NCBI GenBank assembly: GCA_020635515.1
Contig: JACJZS010000002.1
Span: 1,412,001-1,476,000, forward strand
Direction of reading: 5' to 3'
DNA length: 64,000 nucleotides
Source: Flavobacteriales bacterium
GTDB taxonomy: Bacteria > Bacteroidota > Bacteroidia > Flavobacteriales > Weeksellaceae
In this document: piece by piece, positions 1 through 8,547 of the stretch
Layout: every line of letters starts with the position of its first letter
Numbering within the stretch: position 1 is the first letter of the stretch
Made by a program: the position numbers and the translations under genes
Notes under the pieces: generated by a model
What the model was told of the DNA's origin: nothing
The model's database searches: none
The model's input: only the letters and a program-made list of their open reading frames with translations

Positions 1-2
1 GT

Positions 3-200
3 GTAGATAAAATTAGTGGAGATACTTCAAAAATGGATGTAGGGATTGTAGGAGGTGTAAATGTAGATTTACCAAAATCTTTTGGTGTAAATGCGAGGTA
101 TTATGTTGGGTTTATAGATTTATTTGATGTGAATTCTACAAATGAAAACTTAAAAGCGAGAAATGTATCTCTTTCGCTTACCTTGTCTTACACTTTTTAA
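3..200 (+). CDS. Outer-membrane beta-barrel protein, C-terminal end (partial)
   Basis: An open frame enters from the left edge and stops at TAA 198-200, giving 65 residues. The visible part has alternating polar and hydrophobic residues (GVNVDLPKSFGVNARYYVG) and ends in LSLTLSYTF. A terminal aromatic residue on a beta-strand is the usual recognition signal for barrel insertion by BamA. It resembles the last strands of the PorT/PF13568-type eight-stranded barrels common in Bacteroidota. The start and signal peptide lie outside the window, so the exact family is an inference. The next gene begins only 6 bp later and could be cotranscribed. Confidence 0.6.
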   Translation, partial: VDKISGDTSKMDVGIVGGVNVDLPKSFGVNARYYVGFIDLFDVNSTNENLKARNVSLSLTLSYTF

Positions 201-206
201 TTAGGA

Positions 207-938
207 ATGCAAATAGTATATTTAGTATTAATAGTGTTGTGGAAAGTGTGGTTTTATGTTTTAGCAATACTATTTGCTTTATTGCTGTCACCTTTTGTTT
301 GGTTGTTTGTTCATAAAAGTTCGCATTATCCTATTGCATACAAGATTATAAGAGTTTGGGCTTATATTGTATTTTACGGAAGTGGGTTTCGTTATAAACT
401 AAATAGTGATGATAAACTAAATAATAATTATGTATACATAATTATAAGTAATCATACTTCCATTGTAGATATAATTTTGATGTATATCTTGCATCCATAT
501 AATTTGATTTCTTTTGTAGGAAAAGAAGAGTTAAAAAAAATACCAATTTTAGGTTCTATATTCAAGAGAACTTGTATTATGGTGGATAGAAATTCCATGA
601 AAAGTAGAGGAGAAGTGTATAAATCTACTAAAAAGAAATTAAAAGAACAAAGGAGTGTAGTTATTTTTCCAGAAGGAGGAGTTTCTGATGATGAGAGTTT
701 GGTGTTGGGCGAATTTAAAGATGGAGCATTTAAAATTTCAAAGTCAGAAGGAATTCCAATGGTGGTTTATTCTATAAAAGGATTAAAAAAGAGTTTTCCA
801 TTTGATTTTTTTAAGGGATATCCAGCTAAAATAGAAGTGAATCGTTTGCATGTGTTTTCAAAAGAAGAGGTAGATAATAAATCTGTAGACGAGGTAAAAG
901 AGAGTGCATTTAGAATGATATATAAAAGTTTATTTTAA
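207..938 (+). CDS. plsC: 1-acyl-sn-glycerol-3-phosphate acyltransferase (PlsC family)
   Basis: A 243-residue membrane-anchored acyltransferase that would transfer a fatty acyl group to lysophosphatidic acid to make phosphatidic acid for phospholipids. The N-terminus is a long hydrophobic helix (about residues 1-35). The catalytic HX4D motif is seen in SNHTSIVDI and the substrate-binding motif in VIFPEGG, at the spacing typical of LPLAT enzymes. Length is normal. It starts at ATG 207, 6 bp after the upstream barrel gene. The 53 bp between it and clpX carry a promoter element, so clpX is probably transcribed separately. The family could also include acyltransferases of ornithine-lipid synthesis; PlsC is the most likely. 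Confidence 0.85.
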   Translation: MQIVYLVLIVLWKVWFYVLAILFALLLSPFVWLFVHKSSHYPIAYKIIRVWAYIVFYGSGFRYKLNSDDKLNNNYVYIIISNHTSIVDIILMYILHPYNLISFVGKEELKKIPILGSIFKRTCIMVDRNSMKSRGEVYKSTKKKLKEQRSVVIFPEGGVSDDESLVLGEFKDGAFKISKSEGIPMVVYSIKGLKKSFPFDFFKGYPAKIEVNRLHVFSKEEVDNKSVDEVKESAFRMIYKSLF

Positions 939-962
939 GTATTTAATTAGATATAAATTTTG

Positions 963-970
963 TAATTTTG
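963..970 (+). promoter_or_regulatory. -7 element of the clpX promoter
   Basis: TAATTTTG is an exact match to the Bacteroidota TAnnTTTG element. Transcription would start near 975, leaving a leader of about 15-18 nt before the TTG at 992. No clear -33 TTG is visible. Confidence 0.5.
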
Positions 971-991
971 CAACTGAAAAAAATATAAGAT

Positions 992-2176
992 TTGGAAAAT
1001 TCTCAATGTAGTTTTTGTGGTAAATCAAAAAAGCAGGTAAAGTTGCTTATATCAGGTGTAGATAGTTATATATGTGATGAATGCGTAGAGCAGGCAAACC
1101 ACATTATAGAACAAGAGTTGAGTTTTTATAATGAGGAAGAAAATAAGAAAAGTGGATTAAATTTCTCAAAAAAATATCCGAGTGAGATAAAAGAATTTTT
1201 GGATCAGTATGTGATAGGTCAAGACGAAGCTAAAAAACAGTTGTCTGTAGCAGTTTATAATCATTATAAAAGATTAGAGCATGCCACAATAGAAGATAAA
1301 GAAGTAGAAATTGAGAAATCAAATATTCTTATAGTAGGAGAAACAGGGACAGGAAAGACTTTACTTGCAAAAACGGTAGCCAAATTATTAGAAGTTCCTT
1401 TCAGTATTGTTGATGCTACGATTCTTACAGAGGCGGGATACGTAGGGGAAGATGTAGAAAGTATTTTAACTAGACTCTTACAAGCATCTGATTATGATGT
1501 AAAAAAAGCGGAAAGAGGTATTATTTTTATAGACGAAATAGATAAAATCGCTAGAAAAGGAGATAATCCAAGTATTACTAGAGATGTTTCGGGAGAAGGA
1601 GTTCAGCAGGCATTACTTAAGTTATTGGAAGGGAGTATCGTAAATGTTCCGCCACAAGGAGGGAGAAAGCATCCAGATCAAAAATATATTCAAGTAGATA
1701 CTAAAAATATACTTTTTATAGCGGGAGGAGCTTTTTCTGGGATAGAAAAGAAAATAGCAGAAAGATTGAATGCTAATGTAATTGGTTTTGCAAAAGAGGT
1801 GGAAAAAAAGATAGATGAAGAGGATTTATTGAGTAATATAAATGCAGTAGATTTAAGGAATTTTGGTCTGATACCAGAGCTTTTAGGGAGGTTTCCAGTC
1901 ATAACTCATTTAAATAAACTTGATAAAGAAGCGATGATTAGAATTCTTACAGAGCCAAAAAATGCAATAATTAAGCAGTATACAGAGCTTTTTCGTTTAG
2001 ATGAGGTGGATTTATCAGTTGAAGAGAAAGCATTACATCAAATTGTAGAACGAACAATTGAGCTAGGTTTAGGTGCGAGAGGTTTACGTACGATTACGGA
2101 AAATGTGTTGAGTGATTATATGTATAATATAGATAAAAATAGAGGTAATAAACTGATTGTTTCATCGATAGAATAA
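992..2176 (+). CDS. clpX: ATP-dependent Clp protease ATP-binding subunit ClpX
   Basis: AAA+ unfoldase that recognises, unfolds and feeds substrates to the ClpP peptidase. The 394 residues contain the C4 zinc-binding domain (C6, C9, C28, C31), Walker A GETGTGKT (116-123), the GYVG pore-1 loop, Walker B IIFIDEID, the RKH pore loop (in GGRKHPDQ), the IGF loop that docks on ClpP, and the sensor-2 motif GLGARGLR. The start must be the TTG at 992: an in-frame TAA lies at 986-988, and any later ATG would remove the zinc finger. clpP is not upstream as it usually is; plsC is there instead. Walker A has Glu where Pro is common. Confidence 0.95.
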   Translation: MENSQCSFCGKSKKQVKLLISGVDSYICDECVEQANHIIEQELSFYNEEENKKSGLNFSKKYPSEIKEFLDQYVIGQDEAKKQLSVAVYNHYKRLEHATIEDKEVEIEKSNILIVGETGTGKTLLAKTVAKLLEVPFSIVDATILTEAGYVGEDVESILTRLLQASDYDVKKAERGIIFIDEIDKIARKGDNPSITRDVSGEGVQQALLKLLEGSIVNVPPQGGRKHPDQKYIQVDTKNILFIAGGAFSGIEKKIAERLNANVIGFAKEVEKKIDEEDLLSNINAVDLRNFGLIPELLGRFPVITHLNKLDKEAMIRILTEPKNAIIKQYTELFRLDEVDLSVEEKALHQIVERTIELGLGARGLRTITENVLSDYMYNIDKNRGNKLIVSSIE

Positions 2177-2218
2177 GTAAATTAAACGATTTTATTTCTT
2201 TTTTACTAAAAAAAAGAA

Positions 2219-2226
2219 TACATTTG
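2219..2226 (+). promoter_or_regulatory. -7 element upstream of the T9SS-secreted protein gene
   Basis: TACATTTG matches TAnnTTTG exactly and lies about 45 bp before the start at 2271. No convincing -33 TTG is seen. Confidence 0.45.
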
Positions 2227-2270
2227 CAAGATAAAGAGGTGTAGTTTTTAAGTTCATAAAAAATATAAAA

Positions 2271-4235
2271 ATGAGATATATGAAAAGAGGTCTACTAATT
2301 ATAGCGGTGTTTTCAGCTGTTTTCGTTACAGCTCAAGACACATGGATTACAGGAGATGTTCCTGTGAATGTGAAGAAAAATACCATGTTTTACCATGGTG
2401 GAGATTTTAATATAAAATCTGATGCCACAGCGGTGGTTACTAATAGTGGTTGGGTGTATATTAAGAGTGGTCAATATAAAAATAATCAAGGTGATGCGGC
2501 ACGATTTATTAACACCCATACCGATGATGCTACTAATGATTATGGTCAGTTGATTACTTACACTAGTCTTAATACAGGGAAAATGAGTATTGAAAAAACG
2601 GTTCCTAATCAAGGTGGGTCGACTCAGACAGGATTTCCTTTTGTAGCGAATGGAGGTGTTAATGGGCAGTATAGGTTAAGTGATTGGGCGACAGACACAG
2701 GAATAGATATCACAGGTAAGACACCTTGTGGAGTAGGTGTTTTTTGTACGGGTAGGAAAAATCACCCTATTTTTGTTTGGTCAAATAATAATTTAAGATG
2801 GGATCCTGTAGGTGCTTCTGATCCTTTGAATGCTTCATTTTATTATGTAGTAAGTAGTTATGGAGCTTCTCCAGCAAATGCAACCAATTATTTCGGACAG
2901 AAAAAAACATTTACTGGAGTTCCTATGAATACGGCTAATTCGATTTTTACTCCAAATACTTCATCGATTGATTTTGGAACAAATGGAGTAAATGTCAATG
3001 TATATTCTATTCGTTATTACACCTATATAGATGATTACATAGATACAGGTTGGGCAAATCCAAATTTTGGGAGATATCAAGTCCAAACATCAAATCCAGG
3101 GCAAAGTAATTTAGATTTGTCGTATATGGGGATAGCAGAGTCAGGAGCTCTTAGTGATGGTTTGGCTATATCTGGTTTAAAAGGAGTTTGGTCGTATACT
3201 ACTTCTAGAGTTCCAGGAGGGACATATTCTGCAGATACAGGAGTGGTTAAGAAAATGGCGGAAACCAATGCTTCTGGAGAATTTGTAACTGGAGATTTTA
3301 GTACTTTAATTGTTAGACCTTTTGGAGCTTATGTGGTAAAAGGGAATTCTAGTATGTTGAATCAACAAATTACTCAAACTCTAGGAATGAAAACGTTTAA
3401 AAATACACCAAAGGTAACTGAGTATGGAGCTTCAGGTCCTGCTGGAACGTATACAGTTTGGAGCGAAGGAGGAAGTGCTGTTCCTACTACTCAACAGATA
3501 GAGCTAGTGTTAGAAGATGCAAATGGAGAAACAGGAAATAAAAACTATGTAGCCGTAAGTGAAAGTTTTGAGAGTGGAAATGCCAATGATACCATGAATG
3601 ATTGGACAACGGAAGTAGGAGGTTTTTATGGCGTTCCTGAAAGTTTATCGGGTGGTATCAACGAAGCTCAAGTAGCGGAAGGACGAAAATTTTATATCAA
3701 TAAAATTGCTCCAAATTTTGTAGGGAAAGCAATTCCATTAGGTTTTGTAGCAAAAGGAGATACAGAGAATCTTAAACTGAAAGTAAATCTGTATGACAAC
3801 GGAAGAAAATTAAAACCAAGTGAGATTAACTTTGCAGATGCTAATGTTAGATTTATTTTCCATGACAAACAATTAGGAGTATACAAAGATGTTACCACTG
3901 ATTTTGAGTATGAATTTACTCAAACAACAAATACAGAAAATAGATTTGAACTATTCTTTGGAGATGTAGAGCAGTTAAGTACAGATGGTATAGAAACTTC
4001 AGCTTCATCAACAGTAGTATACAAAAACCCTACTGATACAGAATACTATGTGAGATTTGCTAATGAATGGAATAATGCAACGGTAACGGTACATTCTTTA
4101 TCAGGGCAGTTGATTAGTTCAGAGTCGTCTATAGATACTTCAGATGATTATCATTTGAGTGTTCCTAATGGAGTATATATTGTAACAGCTCAAGACGAAA
4201 GTGGAGAAAAAACAGTTGAAAAAATAGTAAAATAA
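2271..4235 (+). CDS. Secreted protein with T9SS type A C-terminal sorting domain
   Basis: A 654-residue exported protein of unknown specific function. It begins with a Sec signal peptide (MKRGLLIIAVFSAVFVTAQ from the second ATG at 2280; ATG 2271 is also possible). The middle is Gly/Ser/Thr/Asn-rich beta-structure. Residues about 505-575 form a module with the pattern HDK-LGVY-RFEL, also present before the tail of the GH31 protein at 18261. The last ~80 residues, ending near NGVYIVTAQDESGEKTVEKI, are a typical Por secretion tail. It is therefore expected to cross the outer membrane by the type IX system and be attached to or released from the surface. An 80-residue membrane protein follows after 28 bp. 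Confidence 0.8.
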   Translation: MRYMKRGLLIIAVFSAVFVTAQDTWITGDVPVNVKKNTMFYHGGDFNIKSDATAVVTNSGWVYIKSGQYKNNQGDAARFINTHTDDATNDYGQLITYTSLNTGKMSIEKTVPNQGGSTQTGFPFVANGGVNGQYRLSDWATDTGIDITGKTPCGVGVFCTGRKNHPIFVWSNNNLRWDPVGASDPLNASFYYVVSSYGASPANATNYFGQKKTFTGVPMNTANSIFTPNTSSIDFGTNGVNVNVYSIRYYTYIDDYIDTGWANPNFGRYQVQTSNPGQSNLDLSYMGIAESGALSDGLAISGLKGVWSYTTSRVPGGTYSADTGVVKKMAETNASGEFVTGDFSTLIVRPFGAYVVKGNSSMLNQQITQTLGMKTFKNTPKVTEYGASGPAGTYTVWSEGGSAVPTTQQIELVLEDANGETGNKNYVAVSESFESGNANDTMNDWTTEVGGFYGVPESLSGGINEAQVAEGRKFYINKIAPNFVGKAIPLGFVAKGDTENLKLKVNLYDNGRKLKPSEINFADANVRFIFHDKQLGVYKDVTTDFEYEFTQTTNTENRFELFFGDVEQLSTDGIETSASSTVVYKNPTDTEYYVRFANEWNNATVTVHSLSGQLISSESSIDTSDDYHLSVPNGVYIVTAQDESGEKTVEKIVK

Positions 4236-4263
4236 AATAGCATTAAATAAAAGGAATAGGGAT

Positions 4264-4506
4264 ATGAAAAAAGTTTTTAGTCTAGCAATGCTTGTGGGAA
4301 TAATGAGTTCAGTGTTTGCAGGTACTTTGTTACAAGCACCTCCAGTGCCACCAGTAGATCCTTTCTCGAGTCAAGAAGGAGATCCTACAGTGCCGATTGA
4401 TATGGCAATTTTTCCACTAGTGATTGTAGCGGTACTATTGATGACAGCATACATATACGTTAAAAAATCTGCTAATAGATCATTAACGACGAATCATAAA
4501 AAATAA
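4264..4506 (+). CDS. Small signal-peptide/single-TM protein with PID motif
   Basis: Eighty residues in three parts: a signal peptide (residues 1-19, ending VFA), a short Pro-rich stretch (QAPPVPPVDPF), then a P-I-D tripeptide (44-46) directly before one hydrophobic helix (about 48-65) and a basic tail. This signal peptide, PID, helix, basic layout is what I know as PID-CTERM-like short proteins of Flavobacteriia. The tail resembles C-terminal sorting signals that are processed by exosortase-type enzymes. That link is an inference from architecture. The gene sits 28 bp behind the T9SS protein gene and in front of a strong terminator, so the two probably form an operon. Confidence 0.6.
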   Translation: MKKVFSLAMLVGIMSSVFAGTLLQAPPVPPVDPFSSQEGDPTVPIDMAIFPLVIVAVLLMTAYIYVKKSANRSLTTNHKK

Positions 4507-4513
4507 CAGTTGT

Positions 4514-4549
4514 AATCCTCGTAAATCGTTGTTTTACGAGGATTTTTTT
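4514..4549 (+). terminator. Rho-independent terminator
   Basis: Stem AATCCTCGTAAA / TTTACGAGGATT (4514-4525 and 4533-4544), followed by a T-run. It closes the two-gene unit 2271-4506. Confidence 0.85.
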
Positions 4550-4613
4550 ATAGTTTTACATCCGCATTATAAATAAATGGTGCGGTTTTTGTATTTACCA
4601 AAAAAAAATATTT

Positions 4614-5921
4614 ATGTATAAATTACTAGCTTTAATTTTTCCGTATATACTTTATTCTCAGTTTACAATAGATGCAGAAATTTTCGGTTATGAAGGAGAA
4701 GTATCGTTAAGAACATACGACGGTTTAGAAAAATTATACGAAACTAAAAAAGTTGATAAAAACAAAGTTCAATTTGCTGTAAAAGAATTTTACGAAGGTC
4801 GAGTGTATTTAGAGTTCTATTCGGGAAAGGAAAGTGTAGAAATTTTTTCAGAAAACGAAGATGTATCGCTTAAAGTTAATTTTAAAGATAATGAAATAGA
4901 AAAAGTAACGTACTTAAATTCTCCTATAAATAATGCAAATGAGAAGATAAAAGAGTATTTATTTAAACAAGATTCTATTTACAGAGTTGTAAATGAGCTA
5001 GATAATTTTAGTGATGCAAAACAACGACAAGAAAAGTTAAATCAAGAACTCTTAAAATTAAGTTCTGATATCGACTTAACAAGTAGTTTTAACTTTCCTA
5101 TTCTGAACGATTATTACCTTGTACAAGATAAATTTATTAATCAACTTCCTGGAGATAACATAATAGCTATAGAAAAGTACCTGCAAGATGTTAGAAGTTA
5201 TTTTGCCAATACAGGAGCTCGTGTGGAAACTTTTGGATTGATGAGGAAAATTTTAACGAACTACCTTAAAATTTCAGGATTTGGAGCGAATTCCAGAGAG
5301 CAAGCAATGCAGAAAATGAAACAAAGTGTAGATTTACTTTTAGAAGATGTAGGGAAAGAAACCGAGAGAGGACAACTTATTCAGCTTGCAATTATTAACA
5401 TAGCAAATACTTATGGTGTAAATGAGATTGCGGATTATTATTACAATGACGCTAGTTCTATGAAGTGTGATGTGATTTCTCCACTAAAAGAAAAATTAGA
5501 TATACTTGAAAGTCTAAAAATAGGAAAAGTATTCCCTGATACTCAGTTTACAAAGCATGTGATTAACACAAATAAAAAATCAATACACAAAGTTGATAGT
5601 GAAAATAAACTTATACTAATTTGGTCTTCTGAATGTCCTCATTGCAGAAAAGAAATTGATTACATAAAAGCCAATTATGACAAATTTAAAAGTAAAAACA
5701 TACAGATAATAGGTCTTTCGCTAGATACGGATATAGATAAGTTTAAATCGGTAGCAGATAACGTTCCTTGGATAAATGATACAGAGTTAAAATATTGGGA
5801 TTCTAGTTATATAACTAAATACAACGTACAGTCAACTCCTACAACATATCTTTTAGACAAGGATAATAAAATTAGTATGATAAATGTCAAGATGACGGAA
5901 CTTTTTAATGCTCTAAAGTAA
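4614..5921 (+). CDS. TlpA-like thioredoxin-fold protein (periplasmic thiol-disulfide oxidoreductase)
   Basis: A 435-residue protein with a short N-terminal export signal (MYKLLALIFPYILYSQ). A beta-rich N-terminal region (about 18-105) resembles the DUF4369-type domain often fused to such proteins. A helical linker follows, then a C-terminal thioredoxin/AhpC-TSA domain (about 310-435) with the active-site motif CPHC in WSSECPHCRKE and the cis-proline loop STPTTYLLD. It probably reduces or exchanges disulfides of envelope proteins. A terminator lies upstream and the uvrB promoter element overlaps the region just after its stop, so it is likely a single-gene unit. The precise substrate is unknown. 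Confidence 0.75.
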   Translation: MYKLLALIFPYILYSQFTIDAEIFGYEGEVSLRTYDGLEKLYETKKVDKNKVQFAVKEFYEGRVYLEFYSGKESVEIFSENEDVSLKVNFKDNEIEKVTYLNSPINNANEKIKEYLFKQDSIYRVVNELDNFSDAKQRQEKLNQELLKLSSDIDLTSSFNFPILNDYYLVQDKFINQLPGDNIIAIEKYLQDVRSYFANTGARVETFGLMRKILTNYLKISGFGANSREQAMQKMKQSVDLLLEDVGKETERGQLIQLAIINIANTYGVNEIADYYYNDASSMKCDVISPLKEKLDILESLKIGKVFPDTQFTKHVINTNKKSIHKVDSENKLILIWSSECPHCRKEIDYIKANYDKFKSKNIQIIGLSLDTDIDKFKSVADNVPWINDTELKYWDSSYITKYNVQSTPTTYLLDKDNKISMINVKMTELFNALK

Positions 5922-5939
5922 TTTTCACGATATAAAGCG

Positions 5940-5947
5940 TACATTTG
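5940..5947 (+). promoter_or_regulatory. -7 element directly before uvrB
   Basis: TACATTTG matches TAnnTTTG exactly, and its last base is only 4 nt before the uvrB ATG at 5951. Transcription from it would begin at or next to the start codon. Confidence 0.45.
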
Positions 5948-5950
5948 TGT

Positions 5951-7945
5951 ATGCAATTTGAACTAAGTTCTGAATTTAAACCAACGGGAGATCAACCTGA
6001 GGCAATAAGTCAGTTGGTAAGAGGATTAGAAAGTGAAGAAAAACACCAAACACTTCTTGGTGTTACTGGTTCTGGAAAAACATTTACAATAGCTAATGTA
6101 ATTCAAGAGGTACAAAAACCAACGTTAATTTTAGCTCACAATAAAACGCTTGCAGCTCAGCTGTTTATGGAATTCAAAGAATTCTTTCCTAACAATGCTG
6201 TGGAATATTTTGTATCTTATTATGATTATTACCAACCAGAAGCATTTATTCCAACCAGTAATACCTACATAGAAAAAGATTTATCTATAAATGAAGAAAT
6301 AGAAAAAATGCGACTTTCTACCACATCTTCTCTTCTTTCAGGAAGACGAGATGTTCTTGTAATTTCTTCAGTATCTTGTATATATGGAATAGGAAATCCA
6401 AGTGAATTTTCCAACAATTTAATTGCACTTGAGCAAGGACAGAAAATAACTCGAACAAAATTTTTACAACTTCTAGTAAATGCTCTTTATTCACGAAGTA
6501 TAAATGAATTAAATCGTGGGAATTTTCGAGTAAAAGGAGATGTAGTAGACATTTTTCCTGCGTATGCAGACTATGCTCTTAGAATCAGTTTTTTTGGAGA
6601 TGAAGTAGAAAAAATAGATGCTATTGATGTTGAAACAGGAAATACACTTCTTAATTACGAGAAAATAAACATATATCCTGCCAACTTATTTGTCACTTCT
6701 CCTGAAACATTAAATTCTGCAATAAAAGATATTCAAGATGACTTGCTGATTCAATATAATTACTTTCTAGAAATAGGGAAAAATTTAGAAGCAAAACGAT
6801 TAAAAGAGCGTACCGAATTCGATTTAGAAATGATTAAAGAATTAGGATACTGTTCGGGAATAGAGAATTATTCAAGGTATTTAGATGGAAGAGAAGCAGG
6901 AACTCGTCCGTTTTGTTTGTTGGATTATTTTCCGAATGATTTTTTAATGGTGGTAGATGAATCTCATGTTACCTTGTCGCAAGTTCATGCAATGTATGGT
7001 GGAGATAGAAGTAGAAAACAAAATTTAGTAGAATATGGATTTCGTCTTCCTGCAGCATTAGATAATCGTCCGTTGAAATTTGACGAGTTTGAATCTTTAC
7101 TTAATCAAGTAATTTACGTAAGTGCTACTCCTGCGGATTATGAATTAGAGAAATCAGGAGGAGTTGTAGTAGAACAAATTATTCGTCCAACAGGTCTTTT
7201 AGATCCAATAATAGAAATAAAACCAACGAAAAATCAAATTGATGATTTACTGGAGGAAATCCAAAAAAGAACAGAATTAGATGAACGAATTTTAGTTACT
7301 ACGCTTACCAAACGAATGGCAGAGGAATTAACAAAATACCTTTCTAAAGTTGGGATTCGAGTGCAGTATATTCATTCTGATGTAGATACATTGGAACGTG
7401 TGGAGATAATGAAAGGTCTTAGAGAAGGATTGTTTGATGTTTTGGTAGGAGTTAATTTGCTTAGAGAAGGATTGGATTTGCCTGAAGTTTCTCTAGTTGC
7501 AATTATAGATGCAGACAAAGAAGGTTTTCTGCGTTCGCATCGTTCGCTTACTCAAACTGCTGGTAGAGCAGCAAGAAACGTAAATGGAAAAGTGATTATG
7601 TATGCAGATACCATTACTAAAAGTATGCAAAAAACTATAGATGAAACCGAGAGAAGAAGAAAAATACAAGAAGAATACAATACAAAACACAATAAAAAAC
7701 CAACTCCATTAAATAAGAAAATTACAACACTTAGTTTGACTAATGAAATTCCTCAACATAAGGTTTTACCAGAAGTTTTAAAAGAAAAGAAAAAGTTTAA
7801 CGAGAATGTGATGTATTCAAAAGAAACCGTTCTGCAGAAAATTGATGAATATCAAAAGTTGATGGAGCAATCAGCTAAAAATTTAGATTTTATAGAAGCT
7901 GCAAAATACAGAGATATGATTACAGAACTAAAAGACTTGATGTGA
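5951..7945 (+). CDS. uvrB: Excinuclease ABC subunit B
   Basis: DNA-damage recognition helicase of nucleotide excision repair, acting with UvrA and UvrC. The 664 residues have the family's usual length. Motifs include Walker A GVTGSGKT (about 37-44), the beta-hairpin that clamps DNA (SYYDYYQPEAFIP), the VVDESH helicase motif, the QTAGRAARN motif VI, and a C-terminal UVR domain that contacts UvrC (MEQSAKNLDFIEAAKYRD). I chose ATG 5951; a TTG two codons upstream overlaps the promoter element. Its stop TGA (7943-7945) shares bases with the ATG of the next gene, so the SdpA-like gene is probably translationally coupled to it. Confidence 0.96.
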   Translation: MQFELSSEFKPTGDQPEAISQLVRGLESEEKHQTLLGVTGSGKTFTIANVIQEVQKPTLILAHNKTLAAQLFMEFKEFFPNNAVEYFVSYYDYYQPEAFIPTSNTYIEKDLSINEEIEKMRLSTTSSLLSGRRDVLVISSVSCIYGIGNPSEFSNNLIALEQGQKITRTKFLQLLVNALYSRSINELNRGNFRVKGDVVDIFPAYADYALRISFFGDEVEKIDAIDVETGNTLLNYEKINIYPANLFVTSPETLNSAIKDIQDDLLIQYNYFLEIGKNLEAKRLKERTEFDLEMIKELGYCSGIENYSRYLDGREAGTRPFCLLDYFPNDFLMVVDESHVTLSQVHAMYGGDRSRKQNLVEYGFRLPAALDNRPLKFDEFESLLNQVIYVSATPADYELEKSGGVVVEQIIRPTGLLDPIIEIKPTKNQIDDLLEEIQKRTELDERILVTTLTKRMAEELTKYLSKVGIRVQYIHSDVDTLERVEIMKGLREGLFDVLVGVNLLREGLDLPEVSLVAIIDADKEGFLRSHRSLTQTAGRAARNVNGKVIMYADTITKSMQKTIDETERRRKIQEEYNTKHNKKPTPLNKKITTLSLTNEIPQHKVLPEVLKEKKKFNENVMYSKETVLQKIDEYQKLMEQSAKNLDFIEAAKYRDMITELKDLM

Positions 7946-8541
7946 TGAAAAAATACATTTTTTTTACATTTGTTACGTATTGGATTTTGGCAATTGGTTT
8001 TGCAGTAGGAGAAAATACCATAAAAAAAACTCCATTTTCATTTTTGCTAGGAACTTTTTTTCCAAGAAATTACAATATGTTTGTTGAGTTTCCTACAAGG
8101 AAAGGAGAAATAGTATATACTTTTTATAACGACAAAGATACACTTATAGTAAATGGTACAGAATCGCTACAGAATCAGTTAAAAAATAATTTCCCGAATG
8201 TAGGTTCCGAATATTTGCCACTTAGCTCTATGGATTATGATATTCGGGTAATTGATCATTCTTACCTACGTTTTCATTGGAAGTTGATGTACGGAAAAGA
8301 AAAATTTCGAAAAAAAGAAGCAGATTCTATAGCACTTCAATTAAATAATCAAAAACAAAATAAGTTAGTTTGTCTTTTTGATAATTATAAAAAATTAATC
8401 ATTAAAAATGAAAAAATAGATACCACAAAATACAATAAGTGCTATTTTGAAGTGTGGACAGAGCCGATTTTAGGGATAGGAGGTATGAAAAATACCTATT
8501 TTCAAGAGTTAGGTAAGCAAAAGGTATTAACGTCAAAATAG
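7945..8541 (+). CDS. SdpA-like membrane-anchored protein, copy 1
   Basis: A 198-residue protein with one N-terminal hydrophobic helix (about 3-22) and a soluble, probably extracytoplasmic remainder. The segment FFPRNYNMFVEFPTRKGEI-VYTFYN resembles the FFP...F region of SdpA, a protein needed with SdpB to mature the Bacillus toxin SdpC. A diverged paralogue lies at 27532, sharing P-x-x-Y-x-MFV-x-F-x-x-RK and YTFYN. Each copy is followed at once by an SdpB-like membrane protein, which supports the family call. Start ATG 7945 overlaps the uvrB stop in TGATG. Biochemical role is unknown, and no SdpC-like gene is adjacent. Confidence 0.5.
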   Translation: MKKYIFFTFVTYWILAIGFAVGENTIKKTPFSFLLGTFFPRNYNMFVEFPTRKGEIVYTFYNDKDTLIVNGTESLQNQLKNNFPNVGSEYLPLSSMDYDIRVIDHSYLRFHWKLMYGKEKFRKKEADSIALQLNNQKQNKLVCLFDNYKKLIIKNEKIDTTKYNKCYFEVWTEPILGIGGMKNTYFQELGKQKVLTSK

Positions 8542-8547
8542 AGAAGT

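Noticed and set aside
4562..4590. CCGCA/TGCGG hairpin followed by T5 as a second terminator
   Set aside because: The stem is only 5 bp with a 14-nt loop, and a strong terminator is already present just before it.
7942..7944. GTG at 7942 as the start of the SdpA-like gene
   Set aside because: The ATG at 7945 overlaps the uvrB stop in a classic TGATG and gives a clean N-terminal helix; the GTG adds only one residue.
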